A stretch of 40,543 nucleotides of DNA from Lachnospiraceae bacterium (GCA_009774535.1 VSNY01000010.1:2241-42783), one strand, 5' to 3'. Shown: positions 32,156-40,486, numbered from the stretch's first letter. Made by a program: numbers and translations. The notes: generated by a model from the sequence alone, not told the origin.

Positions 32156-33457
32156 TTAACAGCTACTCAGAGTAAGTTCCATATGCTGTATGAAACAGCC
32201 GCCTTGCATCGTTGTTTCCAGCAGCACATTGTCATAAGAACTAATGATCTTTTTGGCGTTGCAAAGCCCGATTCCTTGATGGCCCGCTTTTGTGCTGAAT
32301 CCTTTTTGATTACATTGATGTAACAACACCCCGCGATCCTGAAAGCTGTTGCTGATCATGATAGATACGCCATTCTTATGCTGAATAATGTTTAAGCCTA
32401 TTTGGGGCTGCTGCGTTTCCAATGCGGCTTCTATCGCATTGTCTAAAAAGATTCCCAGTATTCTGGCAAGGTCTACCGTGTCGATCAGAAAACTCTCCAC
32501 TTTGTCAGGAAGATCAATGGTGACATCAATCCCTAATTCATGGGCATAAATCATTTTTGCGGAAAGCAGGCTTTTTATTTCCAACACACCGATATTACTA
32601 AGCTGGTTCAGCTTATAATCTCCCTGCGTAATCAGATTTTTTGTTGGAAAGATTTTGTTTTCAAAAAATTCCTTTAATCCATCCATATTACAATCATCGA
32701 TGTAGCCAGATAACGAGAGCAGAATGTTCACATAGTCATGCTTAAAAGAGCGCAGCCCGTTATACATGGATTCTAAATTTCGTGTATAATCCTGCAAATC
32801 CTGCAGCGCTTTCTGTTTGATCTCTGTCTGTATCTGTTCCTGATAGGAGCGGCGCATAGCCAGAAGCAAAAAAAGCATTACAAGCAGATATCCTAAAATA
32901 TGTAAAGCATTGTTATAGATCATTCTGCCAATAGAACCATTTTGTCCCGGAAGCAAATCGTCGAACAGATAAATGGTAATCAGAAGCAGTAATACAGCAT
33001 CCATTACATACCACGTCTGCGGAAGGCGTAAAATGCCTTTGTTGGACAATAATGCTTTTTTCAGCAGCCTGCCGCAAAACAGTGTAATATAATAAAACAA
33101 TAAAATATGAATCAGTCTGACGCCGAAAGAAACATACTGCCGTTGAATCAAAGACAGCGGAATCAGCAGATGCAGAAAATTTGTCAAAATATTATCTATT
33201 ACGACAGTAAGCACACATCCAATCATGCCCATAAGCACATTTTGGGATGCGGTGTTCCGGCAGACAGCCAATCCATAAATACAAACTGCCGCCAGAATCC
33301 CAAACAGACCATATGGTATACAGGCCAGGAGCGTTACAGGCATTGCGGCAAGCAGCAGCAGTATATAAAGAGCCGCAAACGCTTTGAGCCTCATACGCTG
33401 AGGCCATACATTACGAATCGCAAGAGAAAGCTGAAAAAATGACAATAACATTTCCAT
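32156..33457 (-). CDS. AgrC-like sensor histidine kinase
   Basis: This 433-residue protein has six or seven N-terminal membrane helices (about 1-200), then a coiled dimerisation region with phosphoacceptor His240 in SFKHDYVN. A GHKL ATPase domain follows, with LDNAIEAAL (N box) and GFSTKAGHQGIGL (G box). This layout matches AgrC-type peptide receptors. No agrB or recognisable agrD is adjacent. The ATG at 33457 has AAGGA four to five bases upstream. A near-consensus promoter with an overlapping palindrome lies 30 bp before it. Confidence 0.9.
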   Translation of the reverse strand: MEMLLSFFQLSLAIRNVWPQRMRLKAFAALYILLLLAAMPVTLLACIPYGLFGILAAVCIYGLAVCRNTASQNVLMGMIGCVLTVVIDNILTNFLHLLIPLSLIQRQYVSFGVRLIHILLFYYITLFCGRLLKKALLSNKGILRLPQTWYVMDAVLLLLITIYLFDDLLPGQNGSIGRMIYNNALHILGYLLVMLFLLLAMRRSYQEQIQTEIKQKALQDLQDYTRNLESMYNGLRSFKHDYVNILLSLSGYIDDCNMDGLKEFFENKIFPTKNLITQGDYKLNQLSNIGVLEIKSLLSAKMIYAHELGIDVTIDLPDKVESFLIDTVDLARILGIFLDNAIEAALETQQPQIGLNIIQHKNGVSIMISNSFQDRGVLLHQCNQKGFSTKAGHQGIGLCNAKKIISSYDNVLLETTMQGGCFIQHMELTLSSC

Positions 33458-33487
33458 ATATTCCTTCTTTTTATATTTACTTCCCTG

Positions 33488-33516
33488 ATTATACTTGATC
33501 TCGTTCTTTGTATCAA
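33488..33516 (-). promoter_or_regulatory. Promoter of the AgrC/AgrA-like operon
   Basis: On the minus strand TTGATA (33511-33516) and a perfect TATAAT (33488-33493) are separated by 17 bp. It is about 30 bp upstream of the kinase start. Confidence 0.75.
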
Positions 33517-33519
33517 GTA
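33492..33519. promoter_or_regulatory. Inverted repeat covering the kinase promoter
   Basis: TACTTGAT (33492-33499) and ATCAAGTA (33512-33519) are perfect 8-bp inverted arms 12 bp apart. They overlap both the -10 and -35 elements, so bound protein would block RNA polymerase. LytTR proteins usually bind direct repeats, so another regulator may be involved. Confidence 0.6.
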
Positions 33520-33605
33520 CAACTGCGCGAAAATGACGAATAAATGCATATATGAATGATCCGGAACCCGCACTTATGCATGAATTGGGATATTTTATGA
33601 CTGTT

Positions 33606-33636
33606 TTGAAAAAATTGCTGTATTCTCTGGTATACT
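33606..33636 (+). promoter_or_regulatory. Extended -10 promoter of the small membrane protein gene
   Basis: TGGTATACT (33628-33636) contains a TGn extension and a -10 with five of six matches. TTGAAA (33606-33611) lies 19 bp upstream, slightly far. The gene begins about 45 bp downstream. Confidence 0.5.
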
Positions 33637-33681
33637 ATTTTGCAGTAAAACAATTTATTTTTGGAAAGGAAATTGGCAACT

Positions 33682-33897
33682 ATGAAACAAGAAGTTATGA
33701 AACATTTTTTAAAAGGAGCTGCCTCAGTGGCAATCGTATTGCTGTTCTCCATGCTAATCCACATATTTTTCAATATGAAGGGCCTTGACCTTAATAACTA
33801 TGTGGGTAATTATATAGAAATTATGTTGTTATCAAGTATCGCGATCTTGATCTATCGGGCATTGATCAAGAATGAGAACAATGAAGAAAATCGTTAA
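33682..33897 (+). CDS. 71-residue two-helix membrane protein
   Basis: The frame encodes a short basic N-terminus (MKQEVMKHFLKG), a hydrophobic helix at about 12-31, a short loop (LDLNNYVGNY), a second helix at about 43-61 and a charged tail (NENNEENR). The ATG at 33682 follows AAAGGAA by ten bases; ATG at 33697 is possible. The protein is divergent from the AgrC-like kinase. It does not look like an AgrD peptide precursor, because it lacks the amphipathic leader and acidic recognition tail. It could modulate the kinase or be a regulated target. No family is recognised. Confidence 0.7.
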   Translation: MKQEVMKHFLKGAASVAIVLLFSMLIHIFFNMKGLDLNNYVGNYIEIMLLSSIAILIYRALIKNENNEENR

Positions 33898-34063
33898 ACA
33901 ATACCTATGGATTGTATTTCATTGTTATTTATATTTTCATTTTTTGTTGATTTTTTTCAACAATAGTAATATACTATCTGCAACGTAGTTATGAAAAAGC
34001 TGGAATGCGGCTCGATCTCATTTAAACTATGTGTATATTATATATTTTGAAAGGAGTCTCAAA

Positions 34064-34741
34064 ATGAAAAAAATCAGAATGGGAAATCTTAGCATTGGAA
34101 GTCCCAAATGGATCACGAAAGTAATGATCGCTGCTGCGCTTTGCGCCGTCATCACCGTGTCCCGGATTCTCTCAGGGGCAGCGGTATCTTACGCCGCCGA
34201 AAAGAAGCAGCCTCTAAAGGTGGATTTTTGTGGAAAAACAGCGACACTCATGAAGGATGTTTACCAATGGGAACAGGGAAGCCAGGTCAAAATAAAAACC
34301 ATAGAGAAAAAATGGGGAAAACCTGAAAAAAAGGAACCTGGGTTTGACAATGGTACCTGGGATTATACCTGGAAAAAAGGAAAAACCAGCATCACCATGA
34401 ACAACTATAGCGGAACTGCCTTGGGCGATGTGGGAGGAATTTCAATTGAAATTAATGACAAAAATGCTTCCATCTATGGTGTGAAAGTTGGGATGAAAAA
34501 AGATCAGGCGTTAAAGAATCTTAAAAAAGCAGTTGGCAGTGAAAAAGTCATTGTTTTAAAAGAGGGCGAGTGGCCGACCGGGGAAGACAAAGACGGCTGT
34601 TTGATCCGTTTAACTTCCGGTTCCGGGGAAGCTACTGGTGACAAAGAAGTTATCCATGTTGCAATGGGGCCATATATGCCGATGCAGATCGAATTAACGG
34701 CTGGCGGAAAAGTAAAAAAAATCTACTATATGAATTCATAA
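34064..34741 (+). CDS. Exported protein of unknown function
   Basis: This 225-residue protein has a long Sec signal (hydrophobic core at about 20-42, likely cleavage after SYAA). The mature part is basic and beta-rich. It contains two related stretches, IEKKWGKPEKKEPGF..GTWDY and YGVKVGMKKDQALKNLKKAV, faintly like the SmpA/OmlA or BLIP-type fold, a low-confidence resemblance. The ATG at 34064 with AAAGGAG seven bases upstream is chosen over 34031. It lies 166 bp after the small membrane protein and before a stem-loop. Its position beside the AgrC/AgrA-like genes suggests it could be a secreted output. Confidence 0.8.
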   Translation: MKKIRMGNLSIGSPKWITKVMIAAALCAVITVSRILSGAAVSYAAEKKQPLKVDFCGKTATLMKDVYQWEQGSQVKIKTIEKKWGKPEKKEPGFDNGTWDYTWKKGKTSITMNNYSGTALGDVGGISIEINDKNASIYGVKVGMKKDQALKNLKKAVGSEKVIVLKEGEWPTGEDKDGCLIRLTSGSGEATGDKEVIHVAMGPYMPMQIELTAGGKVKKIYYMNS

Positions 34742-34754
34742 CATATTTCTATCA

Positions 34755-34791
34755 AAAGAGCTGCATACAAAAACTTTGTGTGCAGCTCTTT
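34755..34791. terminator. Stem-loop between exported protein and cobaltochelatase genes
   Basis: AAAGAGCTGCATACAAA (34755-34771) pairs with TTTGTGTGCAGCTCTTT (34775-34791) with one mismatch. On the minus strand it is followed by TTGATAG. It overlaps the stop of the minus-strand CbiK gene and lies 14 bp after the exported-protein stop, so it can serve both. Confidence 0.65.
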
Positions 34792-35551
34792 AAAAAAACT
34801 GTTTTTTTCCCATAACCCCTGCCAATGCTGTCTCGAGATGATCCAGATATATTCTCTGCACCTGCGGTATTTGTGCCAGTCCTTCCAGCATACATACTAC
34901 CTGATACCCTTCCCGCTCCAATACACTTTTCCATGAACCTGGCTGCCCGCCTGCCAGATCCTGTCTGGCATGTTTGCCCGTAAAGGCCATCAATGGCGCT
35001 AATACCACTTTTTTATAACATCCCGCAGCGCATAACGCTGATCTTACTGTATCGAGCGACGGCTGGGCATGCAGCGTGCCAATGTAATAGTTCCCATGTC
35101 CGGATTCCCGGAATTTTGCCTGCAAATCCTTATACACATGATTCGCTGCGGATCTTGTCCCATGACCCATCAAACAAATCGCCGTCTCCCCATCGTCAGA
35201 AGCGGACATGGTTTCCATCAGAGCCAGAGCCGCGGCTTTTCGATCCGCATCATCTGCAAGCAGCGGCTTTCCGACTGCAAGGGCGTCAAAATGCCTGCGG
35301 TAAGATCTCAGTGTATCCATCAGCCTGTTGTATGCAAAGCCATTCAGCAGATACAAAGGCTGGACGGCCAGTACACGAATGCCTGCTGCCACAGCCTGAT
35401 CCAATGCCTGTCTCTCTGATCCACCCGCGGCTGTATACAGTTTTATATTTGAAAGCCGCTCTGCGGCAGCTGTTATGGACGTTCCTGCATCCATCAACGT
35501 TTTGCTGTCTGCAATGCAAGTGATTAGAATCGCTGTTTTTTGCTGTTTCAT
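34790..35551 (-). CDS. cbiK: CbiK-like anaerobic sirohydrochlorin cobaltochelatase, divergent
   Basis: This 253-residue HemH/CbiK-fold protein has LMGHGTRSAANHVYKDLQ with His130, a family metal ligand, and GTLHAQPSLDTV, then APLMAFTGKHARQDLAGGQP with His194. SWKSVLEREGYQV follows. These match CbiK, which inserts cobalt (or other metals) into a cobalamin or heme precursor. The N-terminal half is atypical: the usual SFGTS segment reads TCIADS, and the conserved QPTH..G.E segment reads QPLYLLNGFAY, so the acidic residue is missing. The ATG at 35551 is chosen; the frame is open upstream to 35656 but lacks a ribosome binding site. No other cobalamin genes are near. It could be a specialised or impaired chelatase. 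Confidence 0.82.
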   Translation of the reverse strand: MKQQKTAILITCIADSKTLMDAGTSITAAAERLSNIKLYTAAGGSERQALDQAVAAGIRVLAVQPLYLLNGFAYNRLMDTLRSYRRHFDALAVGKPLLADDADRKAAALALMETMSASDDGETAICLMGHGTRSAANHVYKDLQAKFRESGHGNYYIGTLHAQPSLDTVRSALCAAGCYKKVVLAPLMAFTGKHARQDLAGGQPGSWKSVLEREGYQVVCMLEGLAQIPQVQRIYLDHLETALAGVMGKKQFF

Positions 35552-35600
35552 AGGTATCTGCCTTTGCATCGTAATTGCAGATTTCTGGTATCTGCTTTGA

Positions 35601-36527
35601 TTAATGGGGTATTCCGGCCTGCATCCACTGGATCGTCTGTCGGATGCCTGCTGCAAAGTCTGTTGCCGGAATGAATCCGGTATCCTGCGTCAAAGCGCTG
35701 ATATCCGCGCACAGATGCATAACCTGGCCGCTGCTGTACGGAATTTCTCCAAACTTTACCGCAGAGCTGCTTTGGGTCAGCGCTTTTATTTTCAGGATAT
35801 ATTCTTTTAGCGGCAAAGCCTGACCGCTGCCCAGGCAGTATACCCGGCCATGGAGCGGGCGCTGTCCGATCCGGTACAGGGCGTCCGCAGCATCCGCGCT
35901 GTAGAGAAAATCCCAAAGCTGTTCCGCTTTTGTAAAGGCGCAGTCTTCCCCCCGCAGCATCCGGCGCAGCGCCGTACTCACCATCGTTCCCGCGCCATCG
36001 AATGGGCCATAGACACTCAGAATACGCACCCATACATGACGGATGCCCTGCTGCTCACATGCTTTTCGGCTCATCTGCCCGGCACAGAGCTTCGCCATAC
36101 CATAGCCGCTTTCCGGAAAAGCCGGCGTATCCGGCCGCAGCGCCGCGTCGGTGCGGCCGTACTCTGCCTGGGAACCTGTCCCGATAAATACGCTGCAGCC
36201 CAGACGCTTTGCCAGCGTTACCGCCTTTAAGGTGCCTTCGATATTTTTTAACTGCAGCAGAACGTCCTCCCGGTCCGCGCCGAATGTGCCGCCCCAGGCC
36301 AGATGGTAAAAGACCCCATATGGCTTTTGATCCAAAGGCTCCACCTGGTCCAGCCTGCTTAAGTCCGTCTCGATCACCGTAATCTTCGGATCTGACGGAA
36401 TCCGGCTGTTTCTCCCCGAACCTTTGCGGCAGACTGCCAGCACTTCCCAGCCTTCGCTTCTGTATTTTTCCAGCAGCGCCATCCCCACCGCTCCGGTTAC
36501 TCCGGTAATAACTACTCTTTTGTACAT
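35601..36527 (-). CDS. NAD-dependent epimerase/dehydratase (extended SDR)
   Basis: This 308-residue Rossmann-fold enzyme has the nucleotide motif GVTGAVG at about 9-15, IETDLSRLDQVEPL, FIGTGSQAEYG with the catalytic Ser/Thr, and SGYGMAK with the catalytic Tyr and Lys near 140. This group acts on nucleotide sugars (4-epimerases, dehydratases, reductases). GGGAGA precedes the ATG at 36527, only 12 bp after the spoIIR stop. It is followed after 49 bp by cbiK. The neighbours do not reveal the substrate; a spore-coat or surface glycan role is possible by association with spoIIR. Confidence 0.87.
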   Translation of the reverse strand: MYKRVVITGVTGAVGMALLEKYRSEGWEVLAVCRKGSGRNSRIPSDPKITVIETDLSRLDQVEPLDQKPYGVFYHLAWGGTFGADREDVLLQLKNIEGTLKAVTLAKRLGCSVFIGTGSQAEYGRTDAALRPDTPAFPESGYGMAKLCAGQMSRKACEQQGIRHVWVRILSVYGPFDGAGTMVSTALRRMLRGEDCAFTKAEQLWDFLYSADAADALYRIGQRPLHGRVYCLGSGQALPLKEYILKIKALTQSSSAVKFGEIPYSSGQVMHLCADISALTQDTGFIPATDFAAGIRQTIQWMQAGIPH

Positions 36528-36539
36528 TGAACTTCTCCC

Positions 36540-37181
36540 TTAATCAAGGAATTTATTTAAAAAATCCAAATATTTAAATCGAATTTTATATTTCCCACTT
36601 TTTAATACGGCATCATATTCCTCATCGGAAAGTACCTGCTTTAAGTTTTTTTCTGCTTCTTCGTCTTTGACTTCATAGACCGCGCCGTGAAAGCATAGGT
36701 TCGGATACATCACGCACCACCAGTTGCGTCCCTTTCCGCTGCCGATTACGATATGCAGCGCCTGATAATCTCCTGCCGGAAACGTATAGTTTCCATAAGT
36801 TTTCTGCGGAAAAGCCGCCGTCCCGATCTGCGCTGATACCGGATATGTATACCCTTCCTGCGCAATGACCTCCTCTGCTGTTTTGATAATACGCGGCATC
36901 TGCTTTTTCACAATGTCTTCACACTGTATCCGGTCCTGGACGCCTGCCAGATCCTGCTGCATCACCGCGCCTACCGCATCCCGCACTTTCAGCTTTAACG
37001 CCTGGTCTGCGGGACTGTTGCTGTTGGCACGCACATGAAAACGCAGAATCTTTCCCGCGATTTCTTGCTGCGTCTGCTGCAGCTTCCACTCCTCATACTT
37101 CCACACACAGCCGCCCGCCAGAATCATAAGCAGCAGCAGTGTTTCAAAAAGAGTCTGATATTTTTGGAAAAAAGCCTTCAT
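36540..37181 (-). CDS. spoIIR: Stage II sporulation protein R
   Basis: This 213-residue protein has an N-terminal membrane anchor at about 12-28. Conserved SpoIIR segments follow: FHVRANSNSPADQALKLKVR, YPVSAQIGTAAFPQKTYGN and FPAGDYQALHIVIGSGKGRN, then WWCVMYPNLCF. SpoIIR is made in the forespore under sigma-F, and from the intermembrane space it triggers SpoIIGA to process pro-sigma-E in the mother cell. AGGAGG lies nine bases before the ATG at 37181. A sigma-F promoter could not be picked out with confidence. Its presence indicates an endospore-forming lineage. Confidence 0.95.
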   Translation of the reverse strand: MKAFFQKYQTLFETLLLLMILAGGCVWKYEEWKLQQTQQEIAGKILRFHVRANSNSPADQALKLKVRDAVGAVMQQDLAGVQDRIQCEDIVKKQMPRIIKTAEEVIAQEGYTYPVSAQIGTAAFPQKTYGNYTFPAGDYQALHIVIGSGKGRNWWCVMYPNLCFHGAVYEVKDEEAEKNLKQVLSDEEYDAVLKSGKYKIRFKYLDFLNKFLD

Positions 37182-37371
37182 GGTCTGTATCCTCCTGACT
37201 AATCAAATCATGTTTCTATCTTATATCTTAACCACTTTTTTCCAACTTAATCAAACTCGATCAAACTCGCGGCAGAAACGCAAAATCCATCCGAAAATAA
37301 CTTCCGGAATATTCCCTAATCTTCGATCAGCTCGTACTGGAGCATTTCATATTTCAGTCTGCTGCCATTTC

Positions 37372-38340
37372 TTAAAACATCTTTGAAAAATCCGCCATAT
37401 ACCCAGCCTGTCCGGACTCCTGCTGCCAGCCGTCAAATCCGCCTGCCTGTGCAAATTTTACAATCTCGCTCTGCGGCAGCTGCTGTATCTGCTTTTGTGC
37501 GTTTTCATCTGTCCGCATCTCACGGATCTGCGCAAATACCTTCCCTGCGCCAGCTGCTGCAAACGCTTTTTCATGCTCCCCATGTTCAACCAGATAAAAA
37601 GCCCCGTCCTTTTGCGTAACCAGAAAACTATCCTCCGCACACAGCGTCTGCTCGTTTCCTGATTCCGGACGCACCTGCCTGTCAAACCCCTGCTGTTTTA
37701 TCTGATTGAACTGATGGCTCTGTTGTATTTGTCCGATCTGATCAAATGACACGGACGGATGCAGGCGTCTGAGATTTAATTCCAGCTTTGTCGGAAACGG
37801 CTGCCGCTGGTACAGCTCAAAATTGCGCTGGATCTCCTGTGCAATCTGATCCGGCGACGCACAGCTGCTTTCAATAATTAAATCATAATTACATACATCA
37901 TAATAATCAATTCCATACAACTGCCGGAAACGTTCCTGCTCCAGCTTTGCCCGTGTCTCCAGCCCTGCACGCGCCTTTTCCATATCCTGGTAAGACTCCG
38001 CGCTGCGGTCGGCTCCTGCGAAAACACGTCTGGCTGCTTCCTGCGTATCCACGAGCAGAAATACTTTAAAGCTGTTTTCCACAAAATGCCAGGCAAGCCG
38101 GGAATCAAATACCGTATGATCCATCTCTTTGCCCAATTTCGTACTGCGCTGGTCTAACAGGTCATCGATACTGCGGTCTTTTTTCGCCGCTTCGTTCAGT
38201 TCCAGCACGGTCATACCTTTTTCCGCCGCGATTTCACGGAAAATATCTCCCGCTGAGATAATGGTAAAGCCGGATTTTTCCAGTTCCTTGCAGACACTGG
38301 ATTTGCCGCTTCCTAAGTTGCCAGTAATTGTAATATTCAT
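37372..38340 (-). CDS. AAA/cytidylate-kinase-like P-loop protein with long C-terminal extension
   Basis: This 322-residue protein has a nucleotide kinase domain at about 1-185: P-loop GNLGSGKS at 7-14, AGDIFREIAAEKGM, HTVFDSRLAWHF and a lid-like RRVFAGADRSAESY, DYYDVCNYDLII. The fold fits cytidylate kinase-like or dephospho-CoA-kinase-like enzymes. A further 135 residues, rich in Gln, follow (FDQIGQIQQSHQFNQIKQQG, then ESGNEQTLCAEDSFLVTQKDG) and have no domain I recognise. The ATG at 38340 with GGGGAGG seven bases upstream is preferred over 38382. The substrate is not decided. Confidence 0.82.
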   Translation of the reverse strand: MNITITGNLGSGKSSVCKELEKSGFTIISAGDIFREIAAEKGMTVLELNEAAKKDRSIDDLLDQRSTKLGKEMDHTVFDSRLAWHFVENSFKVFLLVDTQEAARRVFAGADRSAESYQDMEKARAGLETRAKLEQERFRQLYGIDYYDVCNYDLIIESSCASPDQIAQEIQRNFELYQRQPFPTKLELNLRRLHPSVSFDQIGQIQQSHQFNQIKQQGFDRQVRPESGNEQTLCAEDSFLVTQKDGAFYLVEHGEHEKAFAAAGAGKVFAQIREMRTDENAQKQIQQLPQSEIVKFAQAGGFDGWQQESGQAGYMADFSKMF

Positions 38341-38456
38341 GATAAATCCTCCCCGTTGTTCTGTCTTAAATGTCTGAGTCATTGATTTTCTGATATCTTA
38401 ACACAGAATCTGTCTGTTGGAAAGAAGAATTAGATTAGTCAACACGGTAAAAGCTG

Positions 38457-38482
38457 TTATATGATACGTTTCATAAAATCTT
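38457..38482. repeat. Direct repeat, copy 1, at the left edge of the GH32 segment
   Basis: This 26-bp sequence (TTATATGATACGTTTCATAA and six more bases) recurs at 40251-40276 with one difference. Inside, TTATATGA and TCATAAAA are inverted arms (seven of eight paired) around a 6-bp centre TACGTT, the layout of a tyrosine-recombinase core site. Confidence 0.75.
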
Positions 38483-38629
38483 GCTTTGAACAGCGACAGC
38501 CATAACAGCAGCATATTCTCCTGATTCACATCATCTGGTAACTTTGGAAGTTCAAAGAAATGGAAACAGAACAGATGCGTTTCTCCTTTGCGAAAAATAT
38601 CATCTCCTTATCCGCCGTATTTTTATTGT

Positions 38630-40249
38630 TTAATAAATTCCATTCATTTCAGCCACATACAATTCATCCACATTTACATCCCCATCTGCAAACAGCTGAA
38701 CACCCTGTGACCCAAATTCACTATATACCCGCATACTGATCGATTTCTCGTCATTAAAGTACGCTTCCACCAGCGAACGGTCAACATAAATCTCCATCGA
38801 CAGCTTCCCGTCTTCCAGTGAAAAATCACCAGAAACATGATTTGTAGAAGCCTCGCTCCCCTTATTCTTCGTATCACCGGTTATTTTTCCCTCTTTCAGA
38901 TTGTATGAATACCAGGACCTGTCCTGATCTCCGCCCGTTTTCAGCTCTATGCCGAATGCTTCTGCATTTTCCGGCGCAAGCACAGCTCGGATGTACAGCA
39001 GGTCACCTTTCACGGAACCCAGCTTCTCATTCGCCTGTTCCAGTGTAAGTTTTTTTCCTTCTGCCAGAACATCTCTCTCCAGCGTATGCAATGATTCTGC
39101 AGGACTCATTTTCAAATCCGTACCTGCATCATTCAGCCAGAGATTCCTCGTAAGGCCTACACAGTGTGCCCAGCCTGCCCCGCCTTCTTCCGCTCCGTTT
39201 CTCTGGTCCTGCATAATGCTGAACATACAGATTTTCCTGCTTTGCGGATCAATAAACGCACTTGGTCCCGTAAATACATTGCTGCCATAATCAAGCAGCG
39301 ACGGTTTATGATCATACTGTTTATCCGGCGTAAATTTTCCTGTATCAACATCAAAGTCCCCGATAAAATAAAAAACTTTATTGTCCGCCGTACCCGCTGG
39401 CGCAGGTGAAATGAAAAAAGCATACCTGGTAACCGTCCCTGCTTCATTGGAAACAGGCAGAAGAATCGGCAGCTCCCAGCTTGTGCCATAAGTAACCGGC
39501 TGGTCTTTCATTTCATAAACCGGTCCCATATACTGCCAGTCCATGTCTATCGTACCATCTTCTTTTACTTCCAGAGTCTTTGTTTCATATAAAATAGCAC
39601 TTCCTCCGTTCGTCTGCACACTTCCGGAGCATATAAGCATACACCAGGCGTCCCCTTCTTTCCATATGTGCGGATCACGGAATTCCCCGGCACGTCCCTG
39701 TCCGTCTTCCTGCCGGACAGCAAGTTCATCGCAGATTACCCAGTCTGTTAACTCCGGATCGGACAGATCTGCCGGATATGCAGCTCCTATGTTCTGATTC
39801 GATATCAGCCCGTCCTTTGCAAAGCTGTCATTACCTGCCGTAAAAAACAGGACCGGAATACCATTCACATCTAAAGCTGCTCCTCCCGACCATACTCCAT
39901 CCGGAACAACAGAATCTTCTGTCGGGGTAATCGCTTCCTTCACCGGCTTCCAGTTTACCATATCTTCACTGACAAGATGTCCCCAGCAGATATTGCGCCA
40001 GTATGTGCCAACTATATTATTCTGATAAAACAGATGATACATGCCGTTATAACACAGCGGTGCATGAGGTTCATTCATCCAGTGCTGATATGGTCCCCCA
40101 TGGTACTGCGTCTTATAGATATCCTGCGTGAGTATATTCTCCAGCCAGATGTCCTCAAAAGCAATTTCAGGCGCTTCTTTTGCCGTAATCTCATCTTCTG
40201 ATAATGCACGGTTATATAGTTTCAGTTCATCCATCATGCCTGAAAACAT
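38630..40249 (-). pseudogene. 5'-truncated GH32 family glycosidase with C-terminal LamG-type remnant at its N-terminus
   Basis: The 539-residue frame opens with MFSGMMDELKLYNRALSEDE, the typical last strand of a LamG/concanavalin-like domain, so the upstream part of that domain and any signal peptide are missing. A GH32 beta-propeller (about 45-370) and beta-sandwich (380-539) follow. Fructan hydrolases use WMNDPNG (nucleophile Asp), RDP and WEC (acid/base). Here these read WMNEPHAP (Glu60), FRDPHIW (Asp192) and WELP (Glu259). The protein may act on a fructan or another fructose-containing glycan. No ribosome binding site precedes the ATG at 40249. A direct repeat begins one base beyond that ATG, so truncation occurred at the repeat. 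Confidence 0.82.
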
Positions 40250-40250
40250 A

Positions 40251-40276
40251 TTATATGATACGTTTAATAAAATCTT
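40251..40276. repeat. Direct repeat, copy 2, at the right edge of the GH32 segment
   Basis: This is 25/26 identical to 38457-38482 and in the same orientation. It abuts the first codon of the truncated GH32 frame and also encodes LYDTFNKI in the plus-strand fragment that follows. Confidence 0.75.
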
Positions 40277-40385
40277 CCATATTGAAGAAGAAATCGCACA
40301 GGCCTTTCCAGAACAGACAGCTTTTTACGAAGATGATGAAGCATGGCTGAAAAGAAAACAGGCGGAACAAAACCAGGAAAACTGA
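40251..40385 (+). pseudogene. C-terminal fragment of an unknown protein
   Basis: The plus frame reads LYDTFNKIFHIEEEIAQAFP, then EQTAFYEDDEAWLKRKQAEQ and ends QNQEN at 40385. This acidic, helical composition looks like a genuine C-terminus and not a shadow. The frame upstream of 40251 belongs to the antisense of the GH32 gene, so the 5' part of the original gene is absent. Left of repeat copy 1 the same frame has a stop, so the missing half is not simply on the other side of the cassette. Confidence 0.4.
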
Positions 40386-40456
40386 TACCAAATTACATAA
40401 CACTTGGTCTGTGTAATAAACGCACAAAACCTCTGCGGCGCTTCCCGAATCAGAAC

Positions 40457-40486
40457 AATATAGATCTAAATTGTACCCCTTGTCAA
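40457..40486 (-). promoter_or_regulatory. Candidate leftward promoter near the right edge
   Basis: On the minus strand a perfect TTGACA (40481-40486) and TATATT (40457-40462) are 18 bp apart. It would read towards the GH32 frame, about 200 bp away. The -35 box lies within CCTTG-T-CAAGG, a short palindrome, and the edge sequence may belong to a mobile element that continues outside the window. Confidence 0.35.

Noticed and set aside
33682..33897. Small membrane protein as an AgrD-type signal peptide precursor
   Set aside because: It has two full transmembrane helices and lacks an AgrD-like core and acidic tail, and no AgrB is present to process it.
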